From Bacteroidales bacterium (lineage in GTDB: Bacteria > Bacteroidota > Bacteroidia > Bacteroidales > UBA932), in NCBI GenBank assembly GCA_017529425.1, contig JAFXNQ010000039.1:1-64000 (forward strand): a stretch of DNA of 64,000 nucleotides. The letters are read 5' to 3'. Below are positions 43,184 through 50,925 of this stretch, piece after piece. The notes below the pieces were generated by a model that searched no databases, was not told the DNA's origin, and saw nothing but the letters and a program-made list of their open reading frames with translations. Both the position numbers and the translations under genes were made by a program. Every line of letters begins with the position of its first letter. The stretch's first letter is position 1.

Positions 43184-46100
43184 TTATTCTGTAACGGGAC
43201 GGACAGAGAACCCGTAGCAGCGGTTGTCGTAACTGAGTGTTTCACCAATCCAATAGAAGTGGGCGCGGCACGCGCTTGTCGGGTAGCCTGTATCGAGGGA
43301 AGATGACCAGTAGAAGTCGGTCTCCCCCGCATAGCCGAGGGAGGCATCGCCCCGGAAGCCAGCAAAGGGCAGGAATATGCTGTTATTGTTTGTGTTGCTG
43401 GTAACCAAGTATCCATTCTTGCCGTTCCAGGTAGTACAGACCCAGGTGCATTCTGTTCTTAACTCTGTCCACTCTGCTTCGGTTGGCATTCTCCATGTTC
43501 CTCCCCAATTGACAGTAGCGGCGTCATCCTCGGGGTCGAGGACGGTGTTATTGTCTACAGTACCGTAATCACTAATTGTGCAATACTTTGAAAACGGCCC
43601 CTCCCAATAATTACTGAATTTATATGATGACCAAGAGTAATCGGATTTCGGCGAGGTCTCGCCCCAAGCAAAGTAATCACCATACTCCTCAGGAGCGGAT
43701 GCCCCAACGTTGTAGGATGCCCACTTAAGGCCGGACGTCAGATCGAGGTCAATATACCCGTAACCGGATATAGTCCCGGTGGGAGTAAGATTAATAGGAG
43801 TATTAACAGTTACAGTGCAAGTAGCAGTAAAACCACCGTCGATGGTCATTGCGGTGATAGTAGCGCTACCTGAACTTAATGCGGTAACGACCCCATTATC
43901 GACAGTAGCGACAGAAGTATTGCTTGATGACCAGACTACACCGGGGTGGGTCGCATTAGACGGCGTTACAGTAGCGCTTATAGATGCCGTCCCACCCTCA
44001 ACAAGATCTAAATGACTCTTATTGAGAGAAATGCCCGTCACACTAACGGGAATGCCTTTACCTGTAACTGGGCGGATAGTTGCCCCATAATAACGATCTC
44101 TACTGCTACGATAGACACTAATAACAGGCGCCGTTGGAGAACACTCATAAAGCCAAGCAGACATATCACTATTCAAAGAAGAAGACCAATAGTAGCAGCC
44201 ACCCCCGCCTCCTAAAGTAAGCCACATAGATCCTGCTCCAGGAAGGAAAATGCTATTTCCATTGGGGCCTGTGACCAGCATTCCTGATCTTTCGTTCCTC
44301 TCTGCCTGAGTCCAAGTGCAATTCTCTACCAACTCTGTCCACTCTGCATCTGTCGGCATTCGCCAACTACCGCCACAATTTACGCGAGCGGCATCATCAG
44401 TAAGTTCAAGAGTCTTCAAGTTGTCAGGTTCACCATGGTCATCGTCTGAAAAATATTTTGAAAAGGTATAAGGACCATTACCATATTTGTATGAGTCCCA
44501 AGAATAACCATTTGATTTGCCCTCTTTCCATACCAGTGGACTCCAACTGGAATAATATGGTTCCGTCTCGCCCCAAGCAAAATAATCACCGCATGCTCCA
44601 AGGTAACTTACGAAGCCTGTTGCACATACATTGCAATTCGCCCATTTGAGTCCTGAAGGAAGGCCCAAATCAACCGCCTCAGGAACAAGTTCCTCTACCG
44701 TCACTGTACAAGTTGCAGTAAAACCCCCGTCGTAGGTTGTTGCTGTTATAGTAGCGGAACCTTTACTAACTGCAGAAACAACGCCATCCTTATCTACAGC
44801 TGCTATTGAAGAATTGCTGGTTGTCCAGATTACATTAGGTTGTGTAGCATTTATGGGGGTTATGGTAGCCGTTAAAGTATCGTGATCCTGTATGATTTGA
44901 GTGATACTACTCTCATCGAGAGAAATGCTCTCTACCGGAATTCGTACACCACTATCTGTGACAGGACGAATAGATAATCCATCCCCACGGTAGCCATAAT
45001 TAATACCAACGCCTCCAGAGCCAATGAAAGCAAATTGATTCTCATACGAGCATAAAAGCGTAGAGGTCATATAGTTACCAGCCGAACCAAAACCTAAAAG
45101 ATTACTGCCAACCCTAAAACCAGCATAAGGTAAGAAAATGCTGTTGCCGTTGGGGCCTGTAACAGTCTTGCCACTCATCCCGTTTTGTGTGGCTATTGTC
45201 CATGTACAATTCTCTATTAACTCCACCCACTCGCTATCTGTAGGTAAACGCCATGAACCGCCTAACTTAATGTGGGCAACATCATCATTCAACTCCAATA
45301 CAATCTTATTATCAACAGTTCCGCGCCCTACATCTGAAACGTACTTTGAAAATTTGAAATTATCCGATGAATCTCCACTAATCCAATACTTACCACTAGT
45401 CGGTGAATATCCGTCGACCTTACCTTCCTTCCAATAATAGCAGGGATCGTCCATTGAGTGACCGCTTGTATAGAACGGCTCTAATTCGCCCCATGCATAA
45501 TAATCACCAGGTTGTTCCGGAGAGCCTACAAAACCATTCTCACTAAGGTTGCATCTCGCCCATTTTAATCCTGATGGCAGACCGAGATCGATGGCCTCTT
45601 CTGACATTGTATCAGGGTTGGCCCCCGACTCTACCCCTTCATATGTAACCGCCGGCATTGAGAGCAGGTTGGAACGGGTGATGGTCTGACTCCTGGTGGT
45701 TTTTATCTCCATCTGCTTGTTCTGACTATCGGTAACGGTTACAGTGAAGCCACCGGACATTGTCATAGGAGGCAAAGCGATGATGAAGGCAGTAGCCGTG
45801 TTTGCGTCCAGCTGTACTCCATCACCGCAATCAAGTGTAACAGTCTTTGCCGAGGCATCGGTCAGGGTGATTGCAGGTGCGTTATCGCCCGATACTGTCA
45901 CTTCCGCTGCACCGCAAAGTTTCTCGTTGTTATTGCCGGTTACGCTGATTGAAGCAATAGTTCCAGTTCCCTTAAGTTGGAGTTTCAGCCCTCCGAGAAC
46001 ATTCTTGAACTTAAGGTTGTAATCACTCTTAGAACTTGTAACGGCTGTCATCGGGAAGGCTCCGTTGCCGAAACTTGCAGTCGCATAATACTGGGTAGCA

Positions 46101-46510
46101 GGAAGGGCTATATCACTGATGATATAAGAGTTTCCGCTCTTGGCGATTTCTGCCGTTGCCGCATACGGATAGAACGCAACATTGTTGACTATTTCACTGC
46201 CAGCAACAAATCCGGGGCTTTCAACCTGGTTTAGTGCAGCAGCGGTCTTGCCATCGGATGCATCAGTGACCTGAAAGTGTTGATTGATGGTGCTGCCAAC
46301 AAAGATGCTTACCTGGTCGCCGTGTTTCCAGCGCACGTTACCGTTTGCATCCATCGATGTCTTTGTTCCAATATCGGGTGCATCGTCAACCATGGCCTCC
46401 ATAGTAGCGGTGAAGACTTTGCCTTCAGGGGCGAATTCACCCTCTTCTTTGAGCTGGCAACTGCATACTGCCAGAGCGGCCATAAGGCCCAATACTAATC
46501 CTTTTTTCAT
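43184..46510 (-). CDS. Large fimbrillin-like lipoprotein with three FISUMP and two Big_2 domains
   Basis: 1108 residues from the ATG at 46510, chosen to match the paralogue; an ATG at 46519 adds three. Lipoprotein signal MKKGLVLGLMAALAVCSC. A fimbrillin-like N-terminal domain (~20-290), then FISUMP 1 (~302-517, AIDLGLPSGLKWARCN), Big_2 (~520-603, VSKGSATITATTYDGGF), FISUMP 2 (~606-810, AVDLGLPSGLKWANCN), Big_2 (~815-910), FISUMP 3 (~915-1108, ending FSVRPVTE). Big_2 is an Ig-like spacer fold known from adhesins. The chain is probably displayed on the cell surface. FISUMP function is not established. The FISUMP repeats differ from each other, so they are not recent tandem copies. The 47-residue ORF lies 29 bp upstream. 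Confidence 0.88.
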   Translation of the reverse strand: MKKGLVLGLMAALAVCSCQLKEEGEFAPEGKVFTATMEAMVDDAPDIGTKTSMDANGNVRWKHGDQVSIFVGSTINQHFQVTDASDGKTAAALNQVESPGFVAGSEIVNNVAFYPYAATAEIAKSGNSYIISDIALPATQYYATASFGNGAFPMTAVTSSKSDYNLKFKNVLGGLKLQLKGTGTIASISVTGNNNEKLCGAAEVTVSGDNAPAITLTDASAKTVTLDCGDGVQLDANTATAFIIALPPMTMSGGFTVTVTDSQNKQMEIKTTRSQTITRSNLLSMPAVTYEGVESGANPDTMSEEAIDLGLPSGLKWARCNLSENGFVGSPEQPGDYYAWGELEPFYTSGHSMDDPCYYWKEGKVDGYSPTSGKYWISGDSSDNFKFSKYVSDVGRGTVDNKIVLELNDDVAHIKLGGSWRLPTDSEWVELIENCTWTIATQNGMSGKTVTGPNGNSIFLPYAGFRVGSNLLGFGSAGNYMTSTLLCSYENQFAFIGSGGVGINYGYRGDGLSIRPVTDSGVRIPVESISLDESSITQIIQDHDTLTATITPINATQPNVIWTTSNSSIAAVDKDGVVSAVSKGSATITATTYDGGFTATCTVTVEELVPEAVDLGLPSGLKWANCNVCATGFVSYLGACGDYFAWGETEPYYSSWSPLVWKEGKSNGYSWDSYKYGNGPYTFSKYFSDDDHGEPDNLKTLELTDDAARVNCGGSWRMPTDAEWTELVENCTWTQAERNERSGMLVTGPNGNSIFLPGAGSMWLTLGGGGGCYYWSSSLNSDMSAWLYECSPTAPVISVYRSSRDRYYGATIRPVTGKGIPVSVTGISLNKSHLDLVEGGTASISATVTPSNATHPGVVWSSSNTSVATVDNGVVTALSSGSATITAMTIDGGFTATCTVTVNTPINLTPTGTISGYGYIDLDLTSGLKWASYNVGASAPEEYGDYFAWGETSPKSDYSWSSYKFSNYWEGPFSKYCTISDYGTVDNNTVLDPEDDAATVNWGGTWRMPTEAEWTELRTECTWVCTTWNGKNGYLVTSNTNNNSIFLPFAGFRGDASLGYAGETDFYWSSSLDTGYPTSACRAHFYWIGETLSYDNRCYGFSVRPVTE

Positions 46511-46539
46511 GATATTCATCTTTTCGTTATTCAGCTATC

Positions 46540-46683
46540 CTACCATTCTCCCTGGGTCTCGGTCACCTTCTCGGTCTCGCTGGAGCAGATTACACTCTGA
46601 GAGCCAACAGAGAGCACTTCACACATAGGAGCGCTATACGTCATGGCTATTGACAGATAGTCGTTGTTCTTAAAAATGTTCAT
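46540..46683 (-). CDS. Small 47-residue protein upstream of FISUMP lipoprotein, paralogue
   Basis: Starts MNIFKNNDYLSIAMTYSAPM at ATG 46683 and ends VTETQGEW. The last ~33 residues match the 41-residue ORF at 1343-1468, including the VICxSETEKVTET core. Same strand and same position before a FISUMP gene. No function is known. A longer frame to 46731 enters the leader repeat and was not used. Confidence 0.6.
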   Translation of the reverse strand: MNIFKNNDYLSIAMTYSAPMCEVLSVGSQSVICSSETEKVTETQGEW

Positions 46684-46716
46684 AGTGATATTGTTACTTT
46701 TTAATGATGTCCTTCC

Positions 46717-47066
46717 GGGAAAACACAACACCTCTGCAAACCCGCTAAAAGCAGATCTGCCACAAAAGCGCCCTGCGGGCGCAACTCGCTGAGAATTAAA
46801 TTATTATACCCCCCCCCGACGAATTGTAGGGCGGTTGTTGAAGATATTGCGGGGGCGAAAGTCATGAAGTGGTTAATATTCAATGCAATATACGCATTCT
46901 TTCTGGAAGACACAAACACCCTGTAAAGAAGACCTGCCACAACAGAATCATATAGAGGTTATTCCGGCATAGTTATTCGTGGCCGGTCGGGGCAAATTGT
47001 CCCGACTGACCACGGAGTACATCAATTGGGGGCCTTCAGCAGGGTTCAAAGGTGGTCGGTGTTTTT
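46717..47066. repeat. 350-bp leader repeat, copy 2 (with C9 tract and REP palindrome)
   Basis: Counterpart of 1558-1906. The C tract (46809-46817) has nine C instead of eight. The REP palindrome 46979-47013 is identical to copy A. Similarity ends at GGTGTTTTT (47066), after which the flanks differ. No gene was seen in 46684-47324. Confidence 0.85.
46979..47013. repeat. REP-like 35-bp palindrome, copy D
   Basis: Identical to copy A at 1819-1853. No transposase gene lies beside this copy. Confidence 0.8.
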
Positions 47067-47106
47067 CATATCAAAACTTGTTCTTAGTACCCCACAATCA
47101 TGTCTC

Positions 47107-47160
47107 GCCAAAGCGCTAGGAGATCCGCGGCGGTCTAACCCGTCCCCGCGGCAGTGGAGG
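47107..47160. repeat. 54-bp dispersed repeat, inverted relative to 42317-42370
   Basis: Matches the reverse complement of 42317-42370 at about 48 of 54 positions. The pair brackets the large FISUMP locus (42.3 and 47.1 kb) in opposite orientation. Confidence 0.65.
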
Positions 47161-47324
47161 CGCCAAAGACATCTAAGAGGGAAAAGGGTTGCGCTCCCGC
47201 CATAGTTTCGTGGAGCCTTTTTCAAAACGTAGGGGCGCTTTGGCTGGACCGCAGGCGTGGAGCAAAGTGCAGATAAAGTCCGTAGCTTGAATGCTTTCAA
47301 TGGCAGATTTTTGCCCAGAAAGCA

Positions 47325-47651
47325 TTGCAAGCGAAGGTTTCTGCACTTTGCGGTATAACTGAGGGGGCTTTTGCAAGCCGCGTATCTGTCGGCCTGCTTT
47401 TTGCAGCCTGTGACTTATCGGTTCTGACAGAGGAGGAACTGCAAACTTATACCAAAGATGTCATGACAACAGAAATCGACCGCCAGAATATCATTTACAC
47501 CGCCAGGATGGACGGCAAGGAGGAGGGCCTGGCTGAAGGACGTGAGGTAGAGAAAAGAGAAAATGCCCGAAACTTCAAAAATCTTGGCGTTGACATCGAG
47601 ACTATAATGAAAGCCACCGGGCTCAGCGAAGAGGAAGTCAATTCGTTATAG
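47325..47651 (+). pseudogene. 3' remnant of a PD-(D/E)XK-family transposase/Rpn-type nuclease
   Basis: Only the C-terminal ~85 residues look real (from about 47394): LFAACDLSVLTEEELQTYTK, then ARMDGKEEGLAEGREVEK and the end KATGLSEEEVNSL. This charged tail is typical of the PD-(D/E)XK nuclease family transposases (Rpn/YhgA-like) common in Bacteroidales. The nuclease core is missing and the upstream codons have no family match, so the gene is broken. Confidence 0.6.
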
Positions 47652-47660
47652 CACCTTCAC

Positions 47661-47698
47661 AAAAAAACCGGCCCCGCATAAGCGAGGCCGGCTCTTTT
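47661..47698 (-). terminator. Rho-independent terminator after the sugar isomerase-like gene
   Basis: Stem CCGGCCTCGC / GCGGGGCCGG on the minus strand (one mismatch) with loop TTAT, followed by TTTTTTT. It closes the five-gene minus-strand cluster ending at 47718. On the plus strand a TTTT run also follows. Confidence 0.88.
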
Positions 47699-47717
47699 AT
47701 GTAATAGTGGACAATAA

Positions 47718-48587
47718 CTACTCCGGACGCATTGTCTTCACGTAGTCACAGGAGCGCTTGACGCTCTCGTAGGGGTTGCTCCCCTCGGGGAATCCTTCCT
47801 GCTCCACTATCTGGTATTTCATACCGGCAAGGGATGCATACTTATAGATCTCCGAGAAGGGAACGATGTTGGTGGCGGGATCTCCGACCTCGATTTCATC
47901 CTTCACGTGCCACATATAGAAGCGGCCGGGGTTGGCCTTGAACAGTTCCACGATATCGGCACCGCCCACGGTTGCCCAGTAGAGGTCCAGTTCAAAGAAA
48001 ACCTTGTCGGGATCGGTGTTGGCCAGAAGGTAGTCGTACCAGGTTATTTCGGAACCATCCTCCTGGGTGTACTTGAACTTGAACTCGTTGTCGTGGTTGT
48101 GATAGCCAAACTTGAGTCCCTGCTCATTGCACATTTCACCCACCTTATTGTAGAGTTCGCAGTAACGGGCCAGGGTCTGGAGAGAATCGCAGGCCATAGC
48201 CGGAGCAACAATCGCGATGCATCCGGCTGCGGAGTGATGCCCGATTGCACGGCGCCACCACTCGACACAATCTTCCATAGGCGTACGGTCGGGATTGGGG
48301 CCGTTGGTGTGGGAGCAGAGCACCTGCAGGCCGTTCGCCTCGCAGAGAGACTTGAACTCCCCAGGCGTGCGGCCGTAGAAGAGCCCAGCCTCATCATTGT
48401 AGTTAGCCATCTCCACAAAAGAGTAGCCGGCCTCAGAAATCTTGGCCAGCCCCTCGTCCAGCGGATCGAGATACGACCTTACAGAATACATCTGAAGGCC
48501 TATAAAATCGTTTGCGCCCTTCTCCTTGCAGCCGGAAGCCGCAAAGAGAGAGAGCGTCAAAACGATTGCCGTGAAAAATCTTTTCAT
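47718..48587 (-). CDS. Sugar phosphate isomerase/epimerase-like TIM barrel lipoprotein
   Basis: 289 residues with lipoprotein signal MKRFFTAIVLTLSLFAASGC. The AP-endonuclease-2-type TIM barrel has IGLQMYSVRSYLDPLDEGL at the start, FGYHNHDNEF with metal-binding His/Glu, VFFELDLYWATVGG and MWHVKDEIEVG. It lies last in a cluster of exported oxidoreductases and DUF1080 proteins. In a Bacteroides thetaiotaomicron locus of the same make-up, the protein of this family was described, as I recall, as a hydratase acting on the 3-keto-glucal product. That assignment is inferred here. Confidence 0.8.
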   Translation of the reverse strand: MKRFFTAIVLTLSLFAASGCKEKGANDFIGLQMYSVRSYLDPLDEGLAKISEAGYSFVEMANYNDEAGLFYGRTPGEFKSLCEANGLQVLCSHTNGPNPDRTPMEDCVEWWRRAIGHHSAAGCIAIVAPAMACDSLQTLARYCELYNKVGEMCNEQGLKFGYHNHDNEFKFKYTQEDGSEITWYDYLLANTDPDKVFFELDLYWATVGGADIVELFKANPGRFYMWHVKDEIEVGDPATNIVPFSEIYKYASLAGMKYQIVEQEGFPEGSNPYESVKRSCDYVKTMRPE

Positions 48588-48604
48588 GGCAAATATGTCC
48601 GGGA

Positions 48605-49369
48605 TTAGAGCTCCTTAACCTTAAGGTTGCGATACCAGACGGTGTCACCGTGGTCCTGAAGACCGATGTAACCCTCGTGGTTCTCGCCACCTACGTTGAG
48701 GATGTACTGATAAGACTCGGGCATGTTAGCCTCGGAGAACTTGCTGTTGTTGATCATCTCCTCCCACTTCGGAGTCCAGAGGTGATACTCAACTACAGGC
48801 TCGCCGTTCTGATAGTGAACAACGGTACCTTCAAACACCATGATCTTGGCAGTGTTCCACTCCCCTGCGGGCTTGGCGTTCTGCGGATTGGCAGGGATGA
48901 TGTCATACAGGGAAGCGCTCTGGCGGTTGCCGTCGCGACCAAGCTTAGCGTCGGGGTGACGCTCGTTGTCAAGAATCTGGTATTCAGGGCAGGTCTGGAA
49001 GATAGAGAGACCGGGAACCTCCTGTGCGAGGTAGAAGACGCCGGAGTTTGCACCCTCGGAAACCTTCCACTCAAAGGTGAACTCAAAGTTTTTGAACTTG
49101 GTGGTGTAGATGATGTCACCGCCGTCAACTGCGCCAGCCTCACCGCGGCCGCTGCCGTTGATCTTTATGCAACCGTCCTCGATGGTCCAGGCACCGGGAA
49201 CATGGTCGGTGTTATAACCGCGCCAGCCTTCAAAAGTCTCGCCGTCAAAGATAGCCACTGCGTCGTCTGCAGCTGCATCAGCTGCGGCAGGAGCTTTCTT
49301 TTTGTTCTTACATGCGCCAAGAGAGAGCACCATGAGGCAGAGAACTGCCAATGCAAATATTTTCTTCAT
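48605..49369 (-). CDS. DUF1080 (3-keto-disaccharide hydrolase family) lipoprotein
   Basis: 254 residues with lipoprotein signal (LMVLSLGAC), then an Ala/Lys linker. The DUF1080 concanavalin-like fold follows: FDGETFEGWRGYN, TIEDGCIKING, FTFEWKVSEGANSGVFYLAQ, GEWNTAKIMVFEGTVVHYQN and ending GDTVWYRNLKVKEL. Members cleave 3-keto-glycosides, by hydrolysis or beta-elimination. It lies 17 bp upstream of the isomerase-like gene and 21 bp after the oxidoreductase gene. Confidence 0.85.
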   Translation of the reverse strand: MKKIFALAVLCLMVLSLGACKNKKKAPAAADAAADDAVAIFDGETFEGWRGYNTDHVPGAWTIEDGCIKINGSGRGEAGAVDGGDIIYTTKFKNFEFTFEWKVSEGANSGVFYLAQEVPGLSIFQTCPEYQILDNERHPDAKLGRDGNRQSASLYDIIPANPQNAKPAGEWNTAKIMVFEGTVVHYQNGEPVVEYHLWTPKWEEMINNSKFSEANMPESYQYILNVGGENHEGYIGLQDHGDTVWYRNLKVKEL

Positions 49370-49390
49370 AATTTATAAGATTGTTATGGT

Positions 49391-50887
49391 TTAGTCGGGC
49401 ATATTAGGCAGTGCGTAACCCTCGCGGTAAGTGTGCTTGATAAGCTCTGCTGCGAAAGCCTGTGCATTGATAGGATCGGTGTATTTGTCCTCGAAAGTCG
49501 GGTGACCATCGTGTACGCTGAAGCCATCCTTAACCTTGAACTGGATAGTCTCGTCGGGGTTGATATTGGTGAACTTCATATTCTTGCCGTCCCAGGCGAG
49601 CTCACGGTTGAGGCCCTGCAGACGAACTGCGAGGACACCCATAACAACCATCTCGTTCAGAGGACCTGCAAACTGGAAGTCAGACTTGCAAGGTACGCGG
49701 TTCTCCTTGGACTCCTTGCAAGCGCGGACGAAGTCCATATGGTGATCCTGATTCTCTACCTCGCGGGTAGTGCTTGCTGCGGGGATGGGTTTGCCGCTGA
49801 GCAGCCAGGGGTTTACACCGTAGCAGCCGCATACCAGGACATCCTTGGTTCCGTAGAAAATAGCTGCACCGCCGCTCTGGTTCATATTCCTGCCGATAGG
49901 CCAGCCTGCAGGGAAGTCAGGCTTCAGGCCGCCGTCGTACCAGGTAACCTCAACCTCGGGCATAGCCACCTTGGGCATATTGTCACGAGCGGGGAAGCGG
50001 AACTTAACTATCTGTGCGTTAGGTGCGCAGTCAATCATCAGGTTGGTAGAGCTACCCTGGCATGCAACGGGGCTGCCGAGCTTGAGGGCGTCAACTACCG
50101 GCTGGAGGATGTGGCAAGCCATATCTCCGAGTGCACCGGTACCGAAATCCCACCAGCCACGCCAGTTCCAAGGGTGATAGATGGAGTTGAAGGGACGATA
50201 CTTGGCGGGGCCGATGAACAGATCCCAGTCGAGAGTGTCGGGGATGGGATCCACGCCTGCAGGAGTCTCCAGACCCTGGGGCCATATCGGACGGTCGGTG
50301 AAAGCGTCAACCTTGCGTACCTCACCGATGAGACCGCTCTGGATAGCCTCGATCACCTGACGGGTTGAGTTGAGAGATGCACCCTGGTTACCCATCTGGG
50401 TTGCAAGACCGTTGGCTGCAGCCAGTTTGGTGAGCAGACGGGTCTCGTAAACTGTGTGGGTCAGAGGCTTCTCGCAATATACGTGCTTACCCATTGCAAG
50501 TGCCTGAGCCGCGATGCAGGCGTGAGTGTGGTCAGCAGTACCGATTACCACTGCGTCAAACTCGTTGCCGATCTCGTCGAACATCTTGCGGTAATCTTTG
50601 AACTTCTTTGCGTTGGGGAAGCGTGCCATCTCGTTGGCTGCATAGTTCCAGTCGCAGTCGCACAAAGCGACGATGTTCTGGGACTCCATACCGTTGATGT
50701 CAGCTGCACCACGGCCGCCGATACCTACACCTACGATGTTGAGCCTGTCAGTAGCTGCAGCTTTCTTAGCCTTCTTGGGGGCTGCTGCTGCAGTAGTTGA
50801 CCAGAACGGAGTAGAAGCGATGGCGGCAGCACCTGCAGCCATTGCGCTTGTTTGAAGGAATGACCTTCTTGACATGTTTTTACTCAT
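49391..50887 (-). CDS. Gfo/Idh/MocA oxidoreductase with Tat signal, 1
   Basis: 498 residues. The N terminus carries a twin-arginine signal (SRRSFLQTSAMAAGAAAIA), so the protein is exported folded with its cofactor. The Rossmann motif is VGVGIGGRGAAD and the catalytic-loop motif is CEKPLTHTVYETR. Family members of this kind are NAD(P)-dependent or cofactor-retaining sugar oxidoreductases, here probably making or reducing 3-keto sugars. It lies between the two DUF1080 genes. Confidence 0.88.
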   Translation of the reverse strand: MSKNMSRRSFLQTSAMAAGAAAIASTPFWSTTAAAAPKKAKKAAATDRLNIVGVGIGGRGAADINGMESQNIVALCDCDWNYAANEMARFPNAKKFKDYRKMFDEIGNEFDAVVIGTADHTHACIAAQALAMGKHVYCEKPLTHTVYETRLLTKLAAANGLATQMGNQGASLNSTRQVIEAIQSGLIGEVRKVDAFTDRPIWPQGLETPAGVDPIPDTLDWDLFIGPAKYRPFNSIYHPWNWRGWWDFGTGALGDMACHILQPVVDALKLGSPVACQGSSTNLMIDCAPNAQIVKFRFPARDNMPKVAMPEVEVTWYDGGLKPDFPAGWPIGRNMNQSGGAAIFYGTKDVLVCGCYGVNPWLLSGKPIPAASTTREVENQDHHMDFVRACKESKENRVPCKSDFQFAGPLNEMVVMGVLAVRLQGLNRELAWDGKNMKFTNINPDETIQFKVKDGFSVHDGHPTFEDKYTDPINAQAFAAELIKHTYREGYALPNMPD

Positions 50888-50925
50888 ACTCGGTAAATGT
50901 TTATAAAATATTGATTAATTGTTGT

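Noticed and set aside
47046..47330. 94-codon minus-strand frame near the nuclease remnant
   Set aside because: It crosses the leader repeat and the 54-bp repeat and shows no family features.
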